NCBI RefSeq assembly: GCF_003208215.1
Contig: NZ_QKLW01000007.1
Span: 1-64,000 of the forward strand
DNA from: Marinomonas alcarazii
GTDB lineage: Bacteria > Pseudomonadota > Gammaproteobacteria > Pseudomonadales > Marinomonadaceae
DNA: 64,000 nt
Direction of reading: 5' to 3'
In this document: piece by piece, positions 10,012 through 19,236 of the stretch
Layout: every line of letters begins with the position of its first letter
Numbering within the stretch: the stretch's first letter is position 1
The notes under the pieces: generated by a model
What the model was told of the DNA's origin: nothing
The model's input: the letters and a program-made list of their open reading frames with translations, nothing else
Database searches by the model: none
Translations under genes and position numbers: made by a program

Positions 10012-10869
10012 TTACTCTTCATACACTCCAAGCTTTCCTTTAAAGGCATCTTTTAAACCTTTAAGTATACAATAAATCTTGACCTTCTTATTCTTTTCAT
10101 ACAAAACAACACAAACTAGTTCATGCACAATACGCATAATATTTAATACAAAATATCCTTTGTATTTCTTAAAATACTTAAAAGAAAGATAAGTACCATT
10201 TCTTGATATATAATATTTTCTTATATGGTTGTGATGATTAGGCTTTAAATTGACCCCTAAAAAATTATGTAAATCTCTTTCACCTATTTGATGATTAAGC
10301 AATACATCTTTATTATAAAAAACATCAACATTAGAATCCACAGCTTTTAATAAAAACTCTGTATCCACATGATCAATAACAAATCTTTCATCAAATTTAT
10401 TTAAATTAGTAAATACTGATGATTTTATACACATCCCAGATGAAATGCAAAAATGTGTTTTATTATCGTCTGTATCCGAAAAGTAAAACTTTGACATCTT
10501 TACAAACTTACCATAAGTTTTTGAATTAACATCATAAAAGTTAGGGCAAGATATAGACGCGTTATTGTTTAATGTAAATTGAGTCATTTTTTCATAAAAA
10601 TCATCTGGAACTACTGAATCTTGATCAAATGTATAAAAATAATCAACATTATTTTTAATCAGCCAATCTGCCCCTCTATTGAATGCACCTGCAATCCCAC
10701 CTACATTTGAATTATGAATATAATGTATATTTGAATCTAAAGGTAGGAGATACTTATTTGAGCTATTATCTACAACGCAAATGTATTCACATTGCTTAAT
10801 ATGGGATTTTAAATTATCCAAATGCTCAGAAGAAGGATTAAACCAAACAATCACAACACCAATTTTCAA
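10012..10869 (-). CDS. Family-2 glycosyltransferase (rhamnosyltransferase-like)
   Basis: A 285-residue GT-A enzyme with VVIVWFNPS, VVDNSSN, NVGGIAGAFNRGADWL and the metal-binding FTFDQDS, the pattern of WbbL/RfbF-like rhamnosyltransferases. No ATG is available near the conserved start. A TTG at 10869 is preferred because GGAGAG lies seven bases upstream and translation would then begin MKIGVVIVWFN. The longest frame begins at another TTG at 10890. The gene is visibly A/T-rich with many AAA and ATA codons, unlike the rml genes next to it. That suggests the segment 10.0-15.1 kb was acquired separately. Confidence 0.8.
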   Translation of the reverse strand: MKIGVVIVWFNPSSEHLDNLKSHIKQCEYICVVDNSSNKYLLPLDSNIHYIHNSNVGGIAGAFNRGADWLIKNNVDYFYTFDQDSVVPDDFYEKMTQFTLNNNASISCPNFYDVNSKTYGKFVKMSKFYFSDTDDNKTHFCISSGMCIKSSVFTNLNKFDERFVIDHVDTEFLLKAVDSNVDVFYNKDVLLNHQIGERDLHNFLGVNLKPNHHNHIRKYYISRNGTYLSFKYFKKYKGYFVLNIMRIVHELVCVVLYEKNKKVKIYCILKGLKDAFKGKLGVYEE

Positions 10870-10898
10870 AATTTCTCTCCAAAAGAGCAAAAATCATA

Positions 10899-11831
10899 TC
10901 ATTTAATAAAACCAGAAAAAACCCATACAAAAAGGCTAAAATTTTCTGAAAATGTTAACTTTCTATTAAAAAAATTAAATAAAAACTTAAACCTTAAAGC
11001 ATAGCTTTTTTCTTTCGAATTAAAAAAACTCTTCACCACTTCTTTATTCTCGTTTTCATCAGGTAATAGTTTGTCCAACATAACCACTTGTTTAAACACT
11101 CGATCTAAACTAGATTCATCATTAGAAATAAAGTTACCAAGCTTTTCTAAAATTTTTTTTCTTCTCGCACCAAGAACATTTTTATCATGCTGCCTGTATA
11201 AAAAAGTTTTTTCCTCAGAAAAGCCAACAGAACCAAAAACCTTAGCCACCAGCAATAACCACCAATCATGCATCAGTATGTCACGAGGGAAAGGTTGAGC
11301 CTTTAATAGCAAAGCTCTATTTATAATCATTGCACAACCAGGCGATATATTTTTTAACAATATACCTTTCAGTGATTCGCTTAATTTTGGATCTATTTTT
11401 TGAAAATCCCAAAAAGAACCAGAAATTACATTTAAATCTTGATCTACAACTTTTAAATCCGTAAAAAAAAGAGCAGGAGTTTTTTTATTAATCTCGATGC
11501 TTTTAATACCTTTATAGAGCACATCAATCTTATTATTAAGCCAGACATCATCTTGATCTGAAATAATAATATAATCTGCAGTACTTTTTGAGAATGCGTT
11601 AGCAAAATTATAAATCACACCATTCTCACCATCATTAAGACTAAAATCAATTCTTTCAAAATCCAAAGAGTCTAATATTTCAGCTGTACCGTCAATAGAA
11701 TTGTCATCAGAAACAATAATCTTATCTATTTTTTCATGAAAAGAATCAGCATTCATCATACTAAATATCTGTTCAGCAACATAATCAGCTCCATTATATG
11801 AAGCCATTACAATATCAATATCTCTCATCAT
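10899..11831 (-). CDS. Family-2 glycosyltransferase
   Basis: A 310-residue cytoplasmic transferase with IDIVMASYNGADYVAEQI, IVSDDNSIDGT and the DXD-type motif IISDQDDVWL. The pattern matches GT2 enzymes of O-antigen clusters. The donor and acceptor sugars cannot be told. Two ATG codons in tandem open the gene, with GTGAG about eight bases before. It lies in a co-directional A/T-rich run with the Wzy-like gene upstream (52-base gap) and another GT2 downstream. Confidence 0.82.
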   Translation of the reverse strand: MMRDIDIVMASYNGADYVAEQIFSMMNADSFHEKIDKIIVSDDNSIDGTAEILDSLDFERIDFSLNDGENGVIYNFANAFSKSTADYIIISDQDDVWLNNKIDVLYKGIKSIEINKKTPALFFTDLKVVDQDLNVISGSFWDFQKIDPKLSESLKGILLKNISPGCAMIINRALLLKAQPFPRDILMHDWWLLLVAKVFGSVGFSEEKTFLYRQHDKNVLGARRKKILEKLGNFISNDESSLDRVFKQVVMLDKLLPDENENKEVVKSFFNSKEKSYALRFKFLFNFFNRKLTFSENFSLFVWVFSGFIK

Positions 11832-11883
11832 TAAAATCTCACTGCGACTTAAAGATCAGCTTTATAATATATATAAAAAAATC

Positions 11884-12975
11884 TCAAAATAAAATAAACG
11901 AAAAATCAATCATATCAAGATTATTTATAGAAATTATTTCTTTGTAGTAATAAAAATAAACAAAATATCCGCCCATTAAAAAAATATAAGCTATTATTGA
12001 TAAAAATCGACTACCAATAAAAACAAAGAAAAACCTATAAAAAAATGGGGAAATGAAAACAAGTGAATATCTAAATATCTCGCTAAATCTATTTTGAAAA
12101 ACTTGATTCTGATAAAATACAATCAAAATAAGAAAAGATAAAAACATCATATTATAAGAAATCAATTCAAAATCTGACAGCTCTCTCATAAAAAGCCAAT
12201 AACTAAATAAACAGGCAAGAAATAAAAAAAACAGAACCAATGAGTACGGATCACCTTCATTAGAACGCATAAGGTAAGAATTAAACTTGCTCAAACCTGG
12301 TATAGAAGTATCTAAATAAGACATCACCCACAAAATAGGGTCTAGGATCCCAAAACCTAAAACATATATTATTAAAAAAACAACGATGAGCCCCAAAACA
12401 ATCTTGACAGAAAAATGAGTTTTGAACAAAGGCATAATCATCAAAATCAACAAGGAATAATGAAATAACAAGCAACTAATCAAGATAATTAAATTAAAAT
12501 ACAAAACTTTATTTTTAGATAAAAAATACATCCCCCAATAAGCAACTGCAATTCCCAAACTGACACGAACCACCGTACCGTCAAAGTACAAAAAGAAGAA
12601 TGCAAAAAAACAAAACAATGACAATAATGGATCTCGACTAACCTTTTCTATTAATGTCAGTTTAACTGAAAAAGATAACATCGCGTAAAGACAAAAGAAA
12701 ACTACCATTGGCAAAAATGATAAAGCCTTCATAGAAAACAAAAAAAACAACTCGTAACTTGCAATTTCATCAACTATGTTTGAAACCCCACTAATTGAAT
12801 AATGAGAAAATATTTTTTGATATGCTACTGCATCATGAGAAAAATAAATTGAAAAAAAGCCAGACAACAAGCCACACAAAACGCAAAAAATATATTTATT
12901 AATTTTTTTTTCAGAATACAACCAAGTCATAAGCATCATATAAAATCCTGAAAAAACCGTCATCAGAATCGCCAA
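11884..12975 (-). CDS. wzy: Wzy-like O-antigen polymerase (EpsG family)
   Basis: A 363-residue membrane protein with about ten hydrophobic segments and strong Phe/Leu/Ile bias. The N-terminal third has FSHDAVAYQKIF and the central GTVVRVSLGIAVAYWGMYFLSKNK segment, which follows the EpsG/Wzy pattern of an acidic-Tyr motif followed by an Arg before a glycine-rich helix. Such proteins polymerise undecaprenyl-linked repeat units at the periplasmic face. Its position among glycosyltransferases and next to a Wzx gene supports this. It is very A/T-rich. A second EpsG-type protein is at 26625-27716. Confidence 0.75.
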   Translation of the reverse strand: MAILMTVFSGFYMMLMTWLYSEKKINKYIFCVLCGLLSGFFSIYFSHDAVAYQKIFSHYSISGVSNIVDEIASYELFFLFSMKALSFLPMVVFFCLYAMLSFSVKLTLIEKVSRDPLLSLFCFFAFFFLYFDGTVVRVSLGIAVAYWGMYFLSKNKVLYFNLIILISCLLFHYSLLILMIMPLFKTHFSVKIVLGLIVVFLIIYVLGFGILDPILWVMSYLDTSIPGLSKFNSYLMRSNEGDPYSLVLFFLFLACLFSYWLFMRELSDFELISYNMMFLSFLILIVFYQNQVFQNRFSEIFRYSLVFISPFFYRFFFVFIGSRFLSIIAYIFLMGGYFVYFYYYKEIISINNLDMIDFSFILF

Positions 12976-12986
12976 AAGTTTACCCC

Positions 12987-13850
12987 TTAATCAATAATCT
13001 TCCCAAATTTTTGACATATAAAGTCAAAAAAACCTTTAAACATGAATAGAGTCTTCTTCAATTTGTCTTGTTCGAAAAGCAAAACCTTAACCCCTTCAGT
13101 TAATATTTTAAACAGCTCATGACTTGTAAATACAGGAAAATTAATGCCATACCTAAAGAACAAATCCAACCGATTTCGCGTACTATAATAACGTCGAACG
13201 GCACTATGATTGGTGTAATAAACCTTACGCCCAAAAAAATCTGAACACGCAATATCACCAAGGTTATGCTCTAAGTAGCAGACTTGGTATAAGAGTACTT
13301 TAAAGCCTTTGCTCTTTACCCTTAGGCAATATTCATGATCAACGCAATCTATGAAGTATTTTTCTAAGAATCCTCCGACAGTCTGAAACGCCTTAAGAGA
13401 AATTAAATTACCTGACGTCATAACACTATCGACTTCAACGGTCGATATATCATCTTTAATTACAGGAATAGCGGTATTAATAGTTTTATGGACAGGCGAC
13501 AAAACGCCCACTTTATGATCTTCTGGTAAAGAATACGCAAAATCAATCAATGACTGCAATGACGTCTCATCAAATCGGCTATCTTGATCCATGGTTAATA
13601 ACCAAGAAGCACTGTTGTTTATTGCCTCTTTAGCCCCCCTATTTAGGGCTGAGGCGATCCCCAGATTCGATTCATTATCAATGTAAATAGCATTAGGATG
13701 ACTTTTTATTTTTTCAACAAGGTTTATATTTTTTTGTTCTGAGTTATCGACAACATACAGCAAATTAACATGATCTATATATGAGGTAATATTTAACCAA
13801 ATAGATTCATCAGGATTATATAAAACGACTACACCATCAGGTCTATGCAT
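12987..13850 (-). CDS. Family-2 glycosyltransferase (rhamnosyltransferase-like)
   Basis: A 287-residue enzyme with GVVVLYNPDES, YVVDNSEQ, SNLGIASALNRGAKEA and the DXD-like LLTMDQDSRFDE. It closely parallels the transferase at 10012-10869, so the cluster carries at least two related rhamnosyltransferase-like proteins, consistent with a rhamnose-rich repeat unit. Its start codon overlaps the last bases of the wzx gene by eight bases, indicating coupled translation. Donor specificity is inferred from the rml genes only. Confidence 0.8.
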   Translation of the reverse strand: MHRPDGVVVLYNPDESIWLNITSYIDHVNLLYVVDNSEQKNINLVEKIKSHPNAIYIDNESNLGIASALNRGAKEAINNSASWLLTMDQDSRFDETSLQSLIDFAYSLPEDHKVGVLSPVHKTINTAIPVIKDDISTVEVDSVMTSGNLISLKAFQTVGGFLEKYFIDCVDHEYCLRVKSKGFKVLLYQVCYLEHNLGDIACSDFFGRKVYYTNHSAVRRYYSTRNRLDLFFRYGINFPVFTSHELFKILTEGVKVLLFEQDKLKKTLFMFKGFFDFICQKFGKIID

Positions 13851-15096
13851 GTACCCAATCCTTGTAAACGAGAACGAAAAAAGCTAAAACGACAAACACT
13901 TCGGTTATCAATAAGGCTATTGTCGTACCTTGATAGGAATATAGATATGTCAAACTAAAGCACAAAACCAAGCTCAGTATCGCAGCAATCAATAAAACAT
14001 AAAAAAAGAGTTTCTCACGACCTGTATTTAATAGGATCTGAGTACCAAAAATGTTATTAAGAAAAATAAGCAAGGGAATAATCAACATAACTTTCAAGAC
14101 CCAAGCACTTTCCTGTAAATCATCACCATACAAAAGAGCAATAACATAATCCGATAAAAAATAACCCACACCAAGTGCGCAAAGATAAAAAGCACTGCCT
14201 AGGTAAGCAATCTTCTTTAACTTTTGCATCGCCAATTTTTTGTCTTTTTTCATCTTATTGGCAATTAACGGAAACAATGCGCCCGTTATAGGAGTCTGTG
14301 CTAACGCCAATGCTCGCATAATTTTCTCAGCAGCCACATAATAACCGACAGCAACAGGACCAGTCATTATTCCTAATATCACAATATTAGTAGAACTAAA
14401 CAGAGTTATTTTCATTTGAGATAAAAAAACGTACCAACCATCAATGATATTTTTTCTAACCAATGCCCAAGATACAAACACGAACGAAACACCATGTTGA
14501 TAATGAATTAAATACACAGCATAAGATGCTGAAAAAAACAACCCTAAAGCGGTTAGAATCGGCACCAAAAGATAATCCTCAGGCCCTTGAACAAAAACAA
14601 ATATACCAACAGTAAACAATATTTTTGCTAGAACACTTAAATAGGTAATGTATTTCATTTTTTCCATGCCTTGGAAAAACCAAGTAGGAAACAAAGACTG
14701 CCAAACAATGACAAGAAACGAGCAAAGGTATAAAGGCCAATTTTCAATAACAGTAGGAAAAACAAAAAAACCAACCATTAACAATAAAAAACTCATACCA
14801 ATCAAAACAGATTTAATGAAAAAAACACACGTATATATTTCATTGACTTTATTGATATCAGATCGATTAATTGAAATATCTCTCGTCGCTGTTAAATTAA
14901 AACCATAGTCAGTCAATACAAAAAAGTAGTACATCACAGCGGTAACAAAGGCCAACTGCCCAAATAACTCGACACCCAGTACTCGAACTAAAAAAGGCAC
15001 CGTCAATAGAGGAAGAAAAGAATTAGCAGCTTGCATTAAGGCAAGAAAGGAAGCGTTTGCTAAAAAAGTCCTATTTTCAGTTTTCGCAAGAGACAT
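13843..15096 (-). CDS. wzx: Wzx-type glycan flippase
   Basis: A 417-residue polytopic protein with about twelve membrane segments and the polysaccharide-synthesis (MOP) family N-terminus, including LLTVPFLVRVLGVELFGQLAFV and TATRDISINR. It is expected to flip undecaprenyl-pyrophosphate-linked repeat units to the periplasm. The motif FPTWFFQGMEKMKYITYLS is nearly repeated in the second flippase at 29866-31104 (FPIWFFQGMEDMKYITFLS), so the two are related paralogues serving two clusters. The 159 bases upstream hold no gene and no clear promoter. Confidence 0.88.
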   Translation of the reverse strand: MSLAKTENRTFLANASFLALMQAANSFLPLLTVPFLVRVLGVELFGQLAFVTAVMYYFFVLTDYGFNLTATRDISINRSDINKVNEIYTCVFFIKSVLIGMSFLLLMVGFFVFPTVIENWPLYLCSFLVIVWQSLFPTWFFQGMEKMKYITYLSVLAKILFTVGIFVFVQGPEDYLLVPILTALGLFFSASYAVYLIHYQHGVSFVFVSWALVRKNIIDGWYVFLSQMKITLFSSTNIVILGIMTGPVAVGYYVAAEKIMRALALAQTPITGALFPLIANKMKKDKKLAMQKLKKIAYLGSAFYLCALGVGYFLSDYVIALLYGDDLQESAWVLKVMLIIPLLIFLNNIFGTQILLNTGREKLFFYVLLIAAILSLVLCFSLTYLYSYQGTTIALLITEVFVVLAFFVLVYKDWVHA

Positions 15097-15255
15097 ACGG
15101 CCCGCATTTCATCAAAAAGTTCTAGAATATTCCAAGTCAAAGCAATGCAGCCATAGCTATGGAGAGTAACCAGATAGGTTGAGCTTAGTAAGCACAATTG
15201 AATGCATTATAACCATGACTATTGGCTTTGGACAGTAAACATGCAAACAATCCTC

Positions 15256-16653
15256 CTAACGCCCATACCAATCACTGAACCGCACTATATCATCTTCACC
15301 CAAATAGCTACCTGACTGCACTTCAATCAATTCAAGCGGAACCTTACCTGGGTTTTCTAAGGCATGAATCACACCAACAGGAATATAAGTAGACTCGTTC
15401 TCGGTCAGCAAAATCTCACGATCACCAATTTGCACTTTCGCCGTACCAGATACCACCACCCAATGCTCGGCACGATGATGATGCATTTGCACGCTTAACT
15501 TCTCGCTTGGTTTTACTACAATGCGCTTCACTTTATGTCTCTCGCCAGCATCGACTACCTGATAGGTTCCCCAAGGGCGATGCACTATTGTGTGATACAT
15601 ATGTTCTTCACGACCTTCGGCTTTAATGCGCTTCACAATTTTCTTCACATCTTGAGCGTTGTTTTTGTCCATCACTAAAACAGCATCGGCCGTTTCGACG
15701 ATGACCAAATCTTGCACACCAACAGCCGCAATCAAACGAGATTCAGAACGGATAAAGCAATTAGACGAACCTTCTGACATAACATCCCCTAACAGGACAT
15801 TATTATCAGCGTCTTTATCTGCGTAATCGTACAACGTATCCCATGCCCCAATGTCACTCCAATCCCCTGCATAAGGTACCACCTTGGCTTTCTTAGTAGG
15901 CTCCATCACCGCGAAGTCGATAGACTCTGCAGGGCATTGGGCGAACAAATCCGCATCTATGCGTACAAAATCTAAATCTTCGGAACGTTGTTGATAAGCA
16001 TTATGAACCGCTTGAAAAATATCATCGCGGTGAACAGACAGTTCATCTAGAAAGGCTTTGGGGCGGAACAAAAACATACCGCTGTTCCACAGGTAATCAC
16101 CTGAATCTAAATACGCCTGCGCTTTTTCAAGGTCGGGCTTTTCAACAAACTCCAGCACAGAGAAGTTTTCACCTGCACGAATATGACCGTAACCCGTTTC
16201 TGGCCGAGTAGGCTTAACACCAAAAGTCACTAAAGCATTATCGTTAGCCAGTTCAACCGCTTGCTTAATCGAGGCCTCAAACGCCGCGATATCACGAATA
16301 ACATGGTCTGCTGGCAACACCAGCATCAAAGTATCGTCAGATTGGCTGCGTATAGACTCAAGCGCCGCCAATGCAATAGCAGGCGCCGTATTACGTCCGT
16401 TAGGCTCTAGCAGAATGGTGGATTTTTTAACACCAATTGAATGCAGCTGCTGAGCAATCAAAAAACGATGATCTTCGTTACAAACCACAATCGGGGCCGC
16501 CACATCCAAAGCCAACGTGCGCAGCATAGTCTGCTGTAAAAGACTGTATTCTTTATCCGTCAAAGGCAGACATTGCTTAGCAAAAAATTCACGAGATAAC
16601 GGCCAAAGACGGCTGCCCACACCACCCGACAAAATTACAGGAACAATCTTCAC
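15256..16653 (-). CDS. manC: Mannose-1-phosphate guanylyltransferase / mannose-6-phosphate isomerase
   Basis: A bifunctional enzyme making GDP-mannose and interconverting mannose-6-phosphate and fructose-6-phosphate. The nucleotidyltransferase domain starts with VILSGGVGSRLWPLSRE and contains LPADHVI and FVEKPD. The C-terminal cupin domain has HRPWGTYQVVD and MHHHRAEHWVVVSGTAKV. The open frame runs 44 codons further upstream, but that extension is hydrophobic and unlike the family. The GTG at 16653 gives a 465-residue protein with the usual N-terminus, so it is chosen despite a poor ribosome binding site. No GDP-mannose dehydratase was seen nearby, so GDP-mannose may be used directly. Confidence 0.92.
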   Translation of the reverse strand: MKIVPVILSGGVGSRLWPLSREFFAKQCLPLTDKEYSLLQQTMLRTLALDVAAPIVVCNEDHRFLIAQQLHSIGVKKSTILLEPNGRNTAPAIALAALESIRSQSDDTLMLVLPADHVIRDIAAFEASIKQAVELANDNALVTFGVKPTRPETGYGHIRAGENFSVLEFVEKPDLEKAQAYLDSGDYLWNSGMFLFRPKAFLDELSVHRDDIFQAVHNAYQQRSEDLDFVRIDADLFAQCPAESIDFAVMEPTKKAKVVPYAGDWSDIGAWDTLYDYADKDADNNVLLGDVMSEGSSNCFIRSESRLIAAVGVQDLVIVETADAVLVMDKNNAQDVKKIVKRIKAEGREEHMYHTIVHRPWGTYQVVDAGERHKVKRIVVKPSEKLSVQMHHHRAEHWVVVSGTAKVQIGDREILLTENESTYIPVGVIHALENPGKVPLELIEVQSGSYLGEDDIVRFSDWYGR

Positions 16654-16793
16654 AAAAAAACATCGCCAATAGCAAACTAATCCCGACATTCTAGCAAAAG
16701 TAGGAAATAAGAAATATAAGAATGGATTAAAGAAGGACAAATAAAGGAGGAAAGCTAATATGGGGTCGCATAAACACCACCCCATAAATAAAT

Positions 16794-17813
16794 CTACACA
16801 TCAAACCCATTCGGATTGCTCGATTGCCAACGCCATGCATCCCGACACATATCCTCTAAAGACAAGCTGACTTCCCAGCCCAAGATATCACGAGCCTTTT
16901 CCGCGTTAGCATAGAATTCTGCAATATCACCAGCACGTCTTGGCATAATCTCATAAGGAATAGCCTGCCCAGAGGCTTTTTCAAAGGCTTGAACAACATC
17001 TAAAACACTAAAACCAATACCTGCACCAAGATTATAGGCATCAATACTTTTTACGGTTTGGCTCGCCAATTTCTCCAAAGCCTTAATATGACCCAAAGCC
17101 AAATCCACTACATGAATATAATCACGCACGCCCGTACCATCATGTGTTGCATAATCACCACCAAACACACTTAATTGAGCACGCTTCCCCACGGCCACTT
17201 GAGTAATAAAAGGCATAAGGTTATTAGGGATTCCACGAGGATCCTCACCCATCAAGCCACTCGGATGCGCACCAACTGGATTAAAGTAACGCAATAAAGA
17301 TACATTCCAGCGAGTATCCGAAGCATAAGCGTCTTGCAAAAACTGCTCTATCATCACCTTAGTTCGACCATAAGGGCTGGTCGAACTAAGAGGGAAATGC
17401 TCAACATAAGGAATTGGGTTGTTTTCTCCATATACTGTAGCAGAAGAACTAAACACCAAATCAAATACGCCATGCCCAGCCATGACATCAAGCAAGTTTA
17501 ACGTACCAGTTAAGTTATTATGATAATAAGCCAAAGGGATTTTGGTCGACTCACCTACCGCCTTTAACCCGGCAAAGTGAATTACCGCTTGAATAGCATG
17601 AGCCTCAAATACCTGATTTAAAGCAGTTTTATCCAATAAATCTAATTGGTAAAAAGTCACCTGCTTTCCCGTAATACGCTCTATTCTATTTAAAACTTCA
17701 ATATTCGAATTGCATAAGTTATCTACCACGACAACATCATAACCTTGGTTTAACAGCTCAACACAAGTATGACTACCAATAAAGCCTGTTCCACCCGTTA
17801 CCAAAACAAACAT
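16794..17813 (-). CDS. galE: UDP-glucose 4-epimerase
   Basis: Interconverts UDP-glucose and UDP-galactose using bound NAD. TGGTGFIGSHTCVELL is at the N-terminus, SSSATVYGENNPIPY and SPYGRTKVMIEQ carry the catalytic residues, and LRYFNPVGAHPSG is a GalE hallmark. The ATG at 17813 is chosen over an upstream frame because GGGGGAAGG directly precedes it and the length becomes 339 residues, as in E. coli GalE. It is upstream of manC on the same strand and divergent from the DUF2235 gene, with 90 bases between the two starts. Confidence 0.95.
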   Translation of the reverse strand: MFVLVTGGTGFIGSHTCVELLNQGYDVVVVDNLCNSNIEVLNRIERITGKQVTFYQLDLLDKTALNQVFEAHAIQAVIHFAGLKAVGESTKIPLAYYHNNLTGTLNLLDVMAGHGVFDLVFSSSATVYGENNPIPYVEHFPLSSTSPYGRTKVMIEQFLQDAYASDTRWNVSLLRYFNPVGAHPSGLMGEDPRGIPNNLMPFITQVAVGKRAQLSVFGGDYATHDGTGVRDYIHVVDLALGHIKALEKLASQTVKSIDAYNLGAGIGFSVLDVVQAFEKASGQAIPYEIMPRRAGDIAEFYANAEKARDILGWEVSLSLEDMCRDAWRWQSSNPNGFDV

Positions 17814-17903
17814 CCTTCCCCCTAAAAATAAAAAAACAAAAAACCATGTTATTCTAACGACAACCATCAGGAAGATGGTATTCAACACAACAAGGAGACA
17901 AGT

Positions 17904-18914
17904 ATGTCGACGTTATTTTTTCATTTCGATGGCACGGACAATAGCCCAAATGACGCCTTCGCACCAGCACACAGCGTTTCTAGCATCACCAATGTACTAA
18001 AATCCCATTTGTTACTTGGTGGCCAGTTACAACATCAGACAAACAGTGCGCCAACTCATTCACCTCATCGCAGTTTTTACTATGCGGGCATTGGCACCTA
18101 TGGCAGTTGGCTAGAGCAGAAACTCAATGCCGCCTTTGCCATCGAATCCGGTCACGTTGCCAACATTTTAAATCGCGCCATAAACGACTTCAAAACACAT
18201 TACACGCCATCCATTCGCCATATTGTCTTAATCGGCTTTAGCCGAGGCGCAGCGCTCGCAAGACGCTTCGCCGCACTCATCACGCCACTGATCGAACGCC
18301 CTATTATCATAGAAGCCGTTATCGATACCGTGGCTTCCGTCGGTATGCCAAACCTAAATAAAGCAAAACGCCCCAGCACAGAAGTGGTATTCGAACATGG
18401 AAACACACTGCCAGAGGGAGTACACCGAGCCTTACATTTTGTTGCACTAGATGAACAACGCCTCGCCTTTCGCCCCACACTAATTAACCATGACGACAGA
18501 GCCGTTGAAATTTGGCTAGCAGGTGTGCATTCGGATATTGGCGGTGGTTACCGCAAAGATGGGATAGGAGACATAGTGCTGCGCCTCTTGATAGACTGGA
18601 TAGAGAAACAGACCAAACAACGCAGCTACCAAACAGCACGTCTAGCAAAGAATCGGCCACTGCACTGGCAGACATTACTCACCATAGAACCAAAGCACCT
18701 AGGCAAAATACACTATCAACATCGCCACTTAAAAACATGGCGAGAAATCACCCTTGCACCACGACACTGCTGCGTATTGGAAAACGACCAACCCAACCGA
18801 GCCCTATCTCCCAACTGGCACCAAAGCGTTGCTCAGCGTATCCGCAGCAACATTGGCTACTTCCCCATTGCACACTGCCCAACACCCGCCATACTCTGGC
18901 GCTCCAAACGATAA
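17904..18914 (+). CDS. DUF2235-type alpha/beta hydrolase (T6SS lipase-like family)
   Basis: A 336-residue protein with the DUF2235 pattern: FHFDGTDNSPND near the N-terminus, a nucleophile elbow GFSRG at residues 111-115 (Ser113), an Asp at 141 in AVIDTVASVG, and WLAGVHSDIGGGY, which supplies His209. The family includes Tle1-type phospholipase effectors and many uncharacterised hydrolases. It has no signal peptide, no PAAR or VgrG neighbour, and no obvious immunity protein, so an effector role is not supported here. AAGGAG lies seven bases before the ATG. It is the only plus-strand gene in a 14-kb minus-strand stretch and sits between the two glycan clusters. Confidence 0.75.
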   Translation: MSTLFFHFDGTDNSPNDAFAPAHSVSSITNVLKSHLLLGGQLQHQTNSAPTHSPHRSFYYAGIGTYGSWLEQKLNAAFAIESGHVANILNRAINDFKTHYTPSIRHIVLIGFSRGAALARRFAALITPLIERPIIIEAVIDTVASVGMPNLNKAKRPSTEVVFEHGNTLPEGVHRALHFVALDEQRLAFRPTLINHDDRAVEIWLAGVHSDIGGGYRKDGIGDIVLRLLIDWIEKQTKQRSYQTARLAKNRPLHWQTLLTIEPKHLGKIHYQHRHLKTWREITLAPRHCCVLENDQPNRALSPNWHQSVAQRIRSNIGYFPIAHCPTPAILWRSKR

Positions 18915-18938
18915 AACCACTTATACACCACATAACCC

Positions 18939-18977
18939 GTAGGTCAGATGAGCCGAGGTACGAGGCGTGATCTGACA
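18939..18977 (+). repeat. REP-like element (GTAGGTCAGATGAG family)
   Basis: GTAGGTCAGATGAGCCGAG is followed by GAGGCGTGATCTGAC. It is the same palindromic family as around lysO, with CAGATG/ATCTG in place of CGGATG/ATCCG (a compensated stem change). It lies in the convergent gap after the DUF2235 gene. Confidence 0.8.
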
Positions 18978-18979
18978 AT

Positions 18980-19220
18980 TCCCCCCCTTATCAAGGGGGT
19001 TAGGATGGGGTTCTGCTCTTGGTCTTTGTTCCCTCCCCTTATCAAGGGGGTTAGGATGGGGTTCTGCTCTTGGTCTTTGTTCCCTCCCCTTATCAAGGGG
19101 GTTAGGATGGGTTCTACTCTTGGTCTTTGTTCCCTCCCCTTATCAAGGGGGTTAGGATGGGGTTCTGCTGTTGATCTTTGTTCCCTCCCCTTATCAAGGG
19201 GAGGGTTAGGGTGGGGTTAT
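18980..19220. repeat. Five tandem copies of a 51-bp repeat
   Basis: The word CCCCTTATCAAGGGG begins units near 18985, 19036, 19087, 19137 and 19188, giving periods of 51, 51, 50 and 51 bases. Each unit continues GGTTAGGATGGGGTTCTG and ends near TTTGTTCCCT. The core is a 6-bp hairpin (CCCCTT/AAGGGG). The last copy differs, with GAGGGTTAGGGTGGGG. It fills the convergent gap between the DUF2235 gene and the capD-like gene and could act as a transcription block. The plus-strand frame across it is a translation of the repeat. Confidence 0.85.
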
Positions 19221-19236
19221 GTCCTTGACCTTGGTC

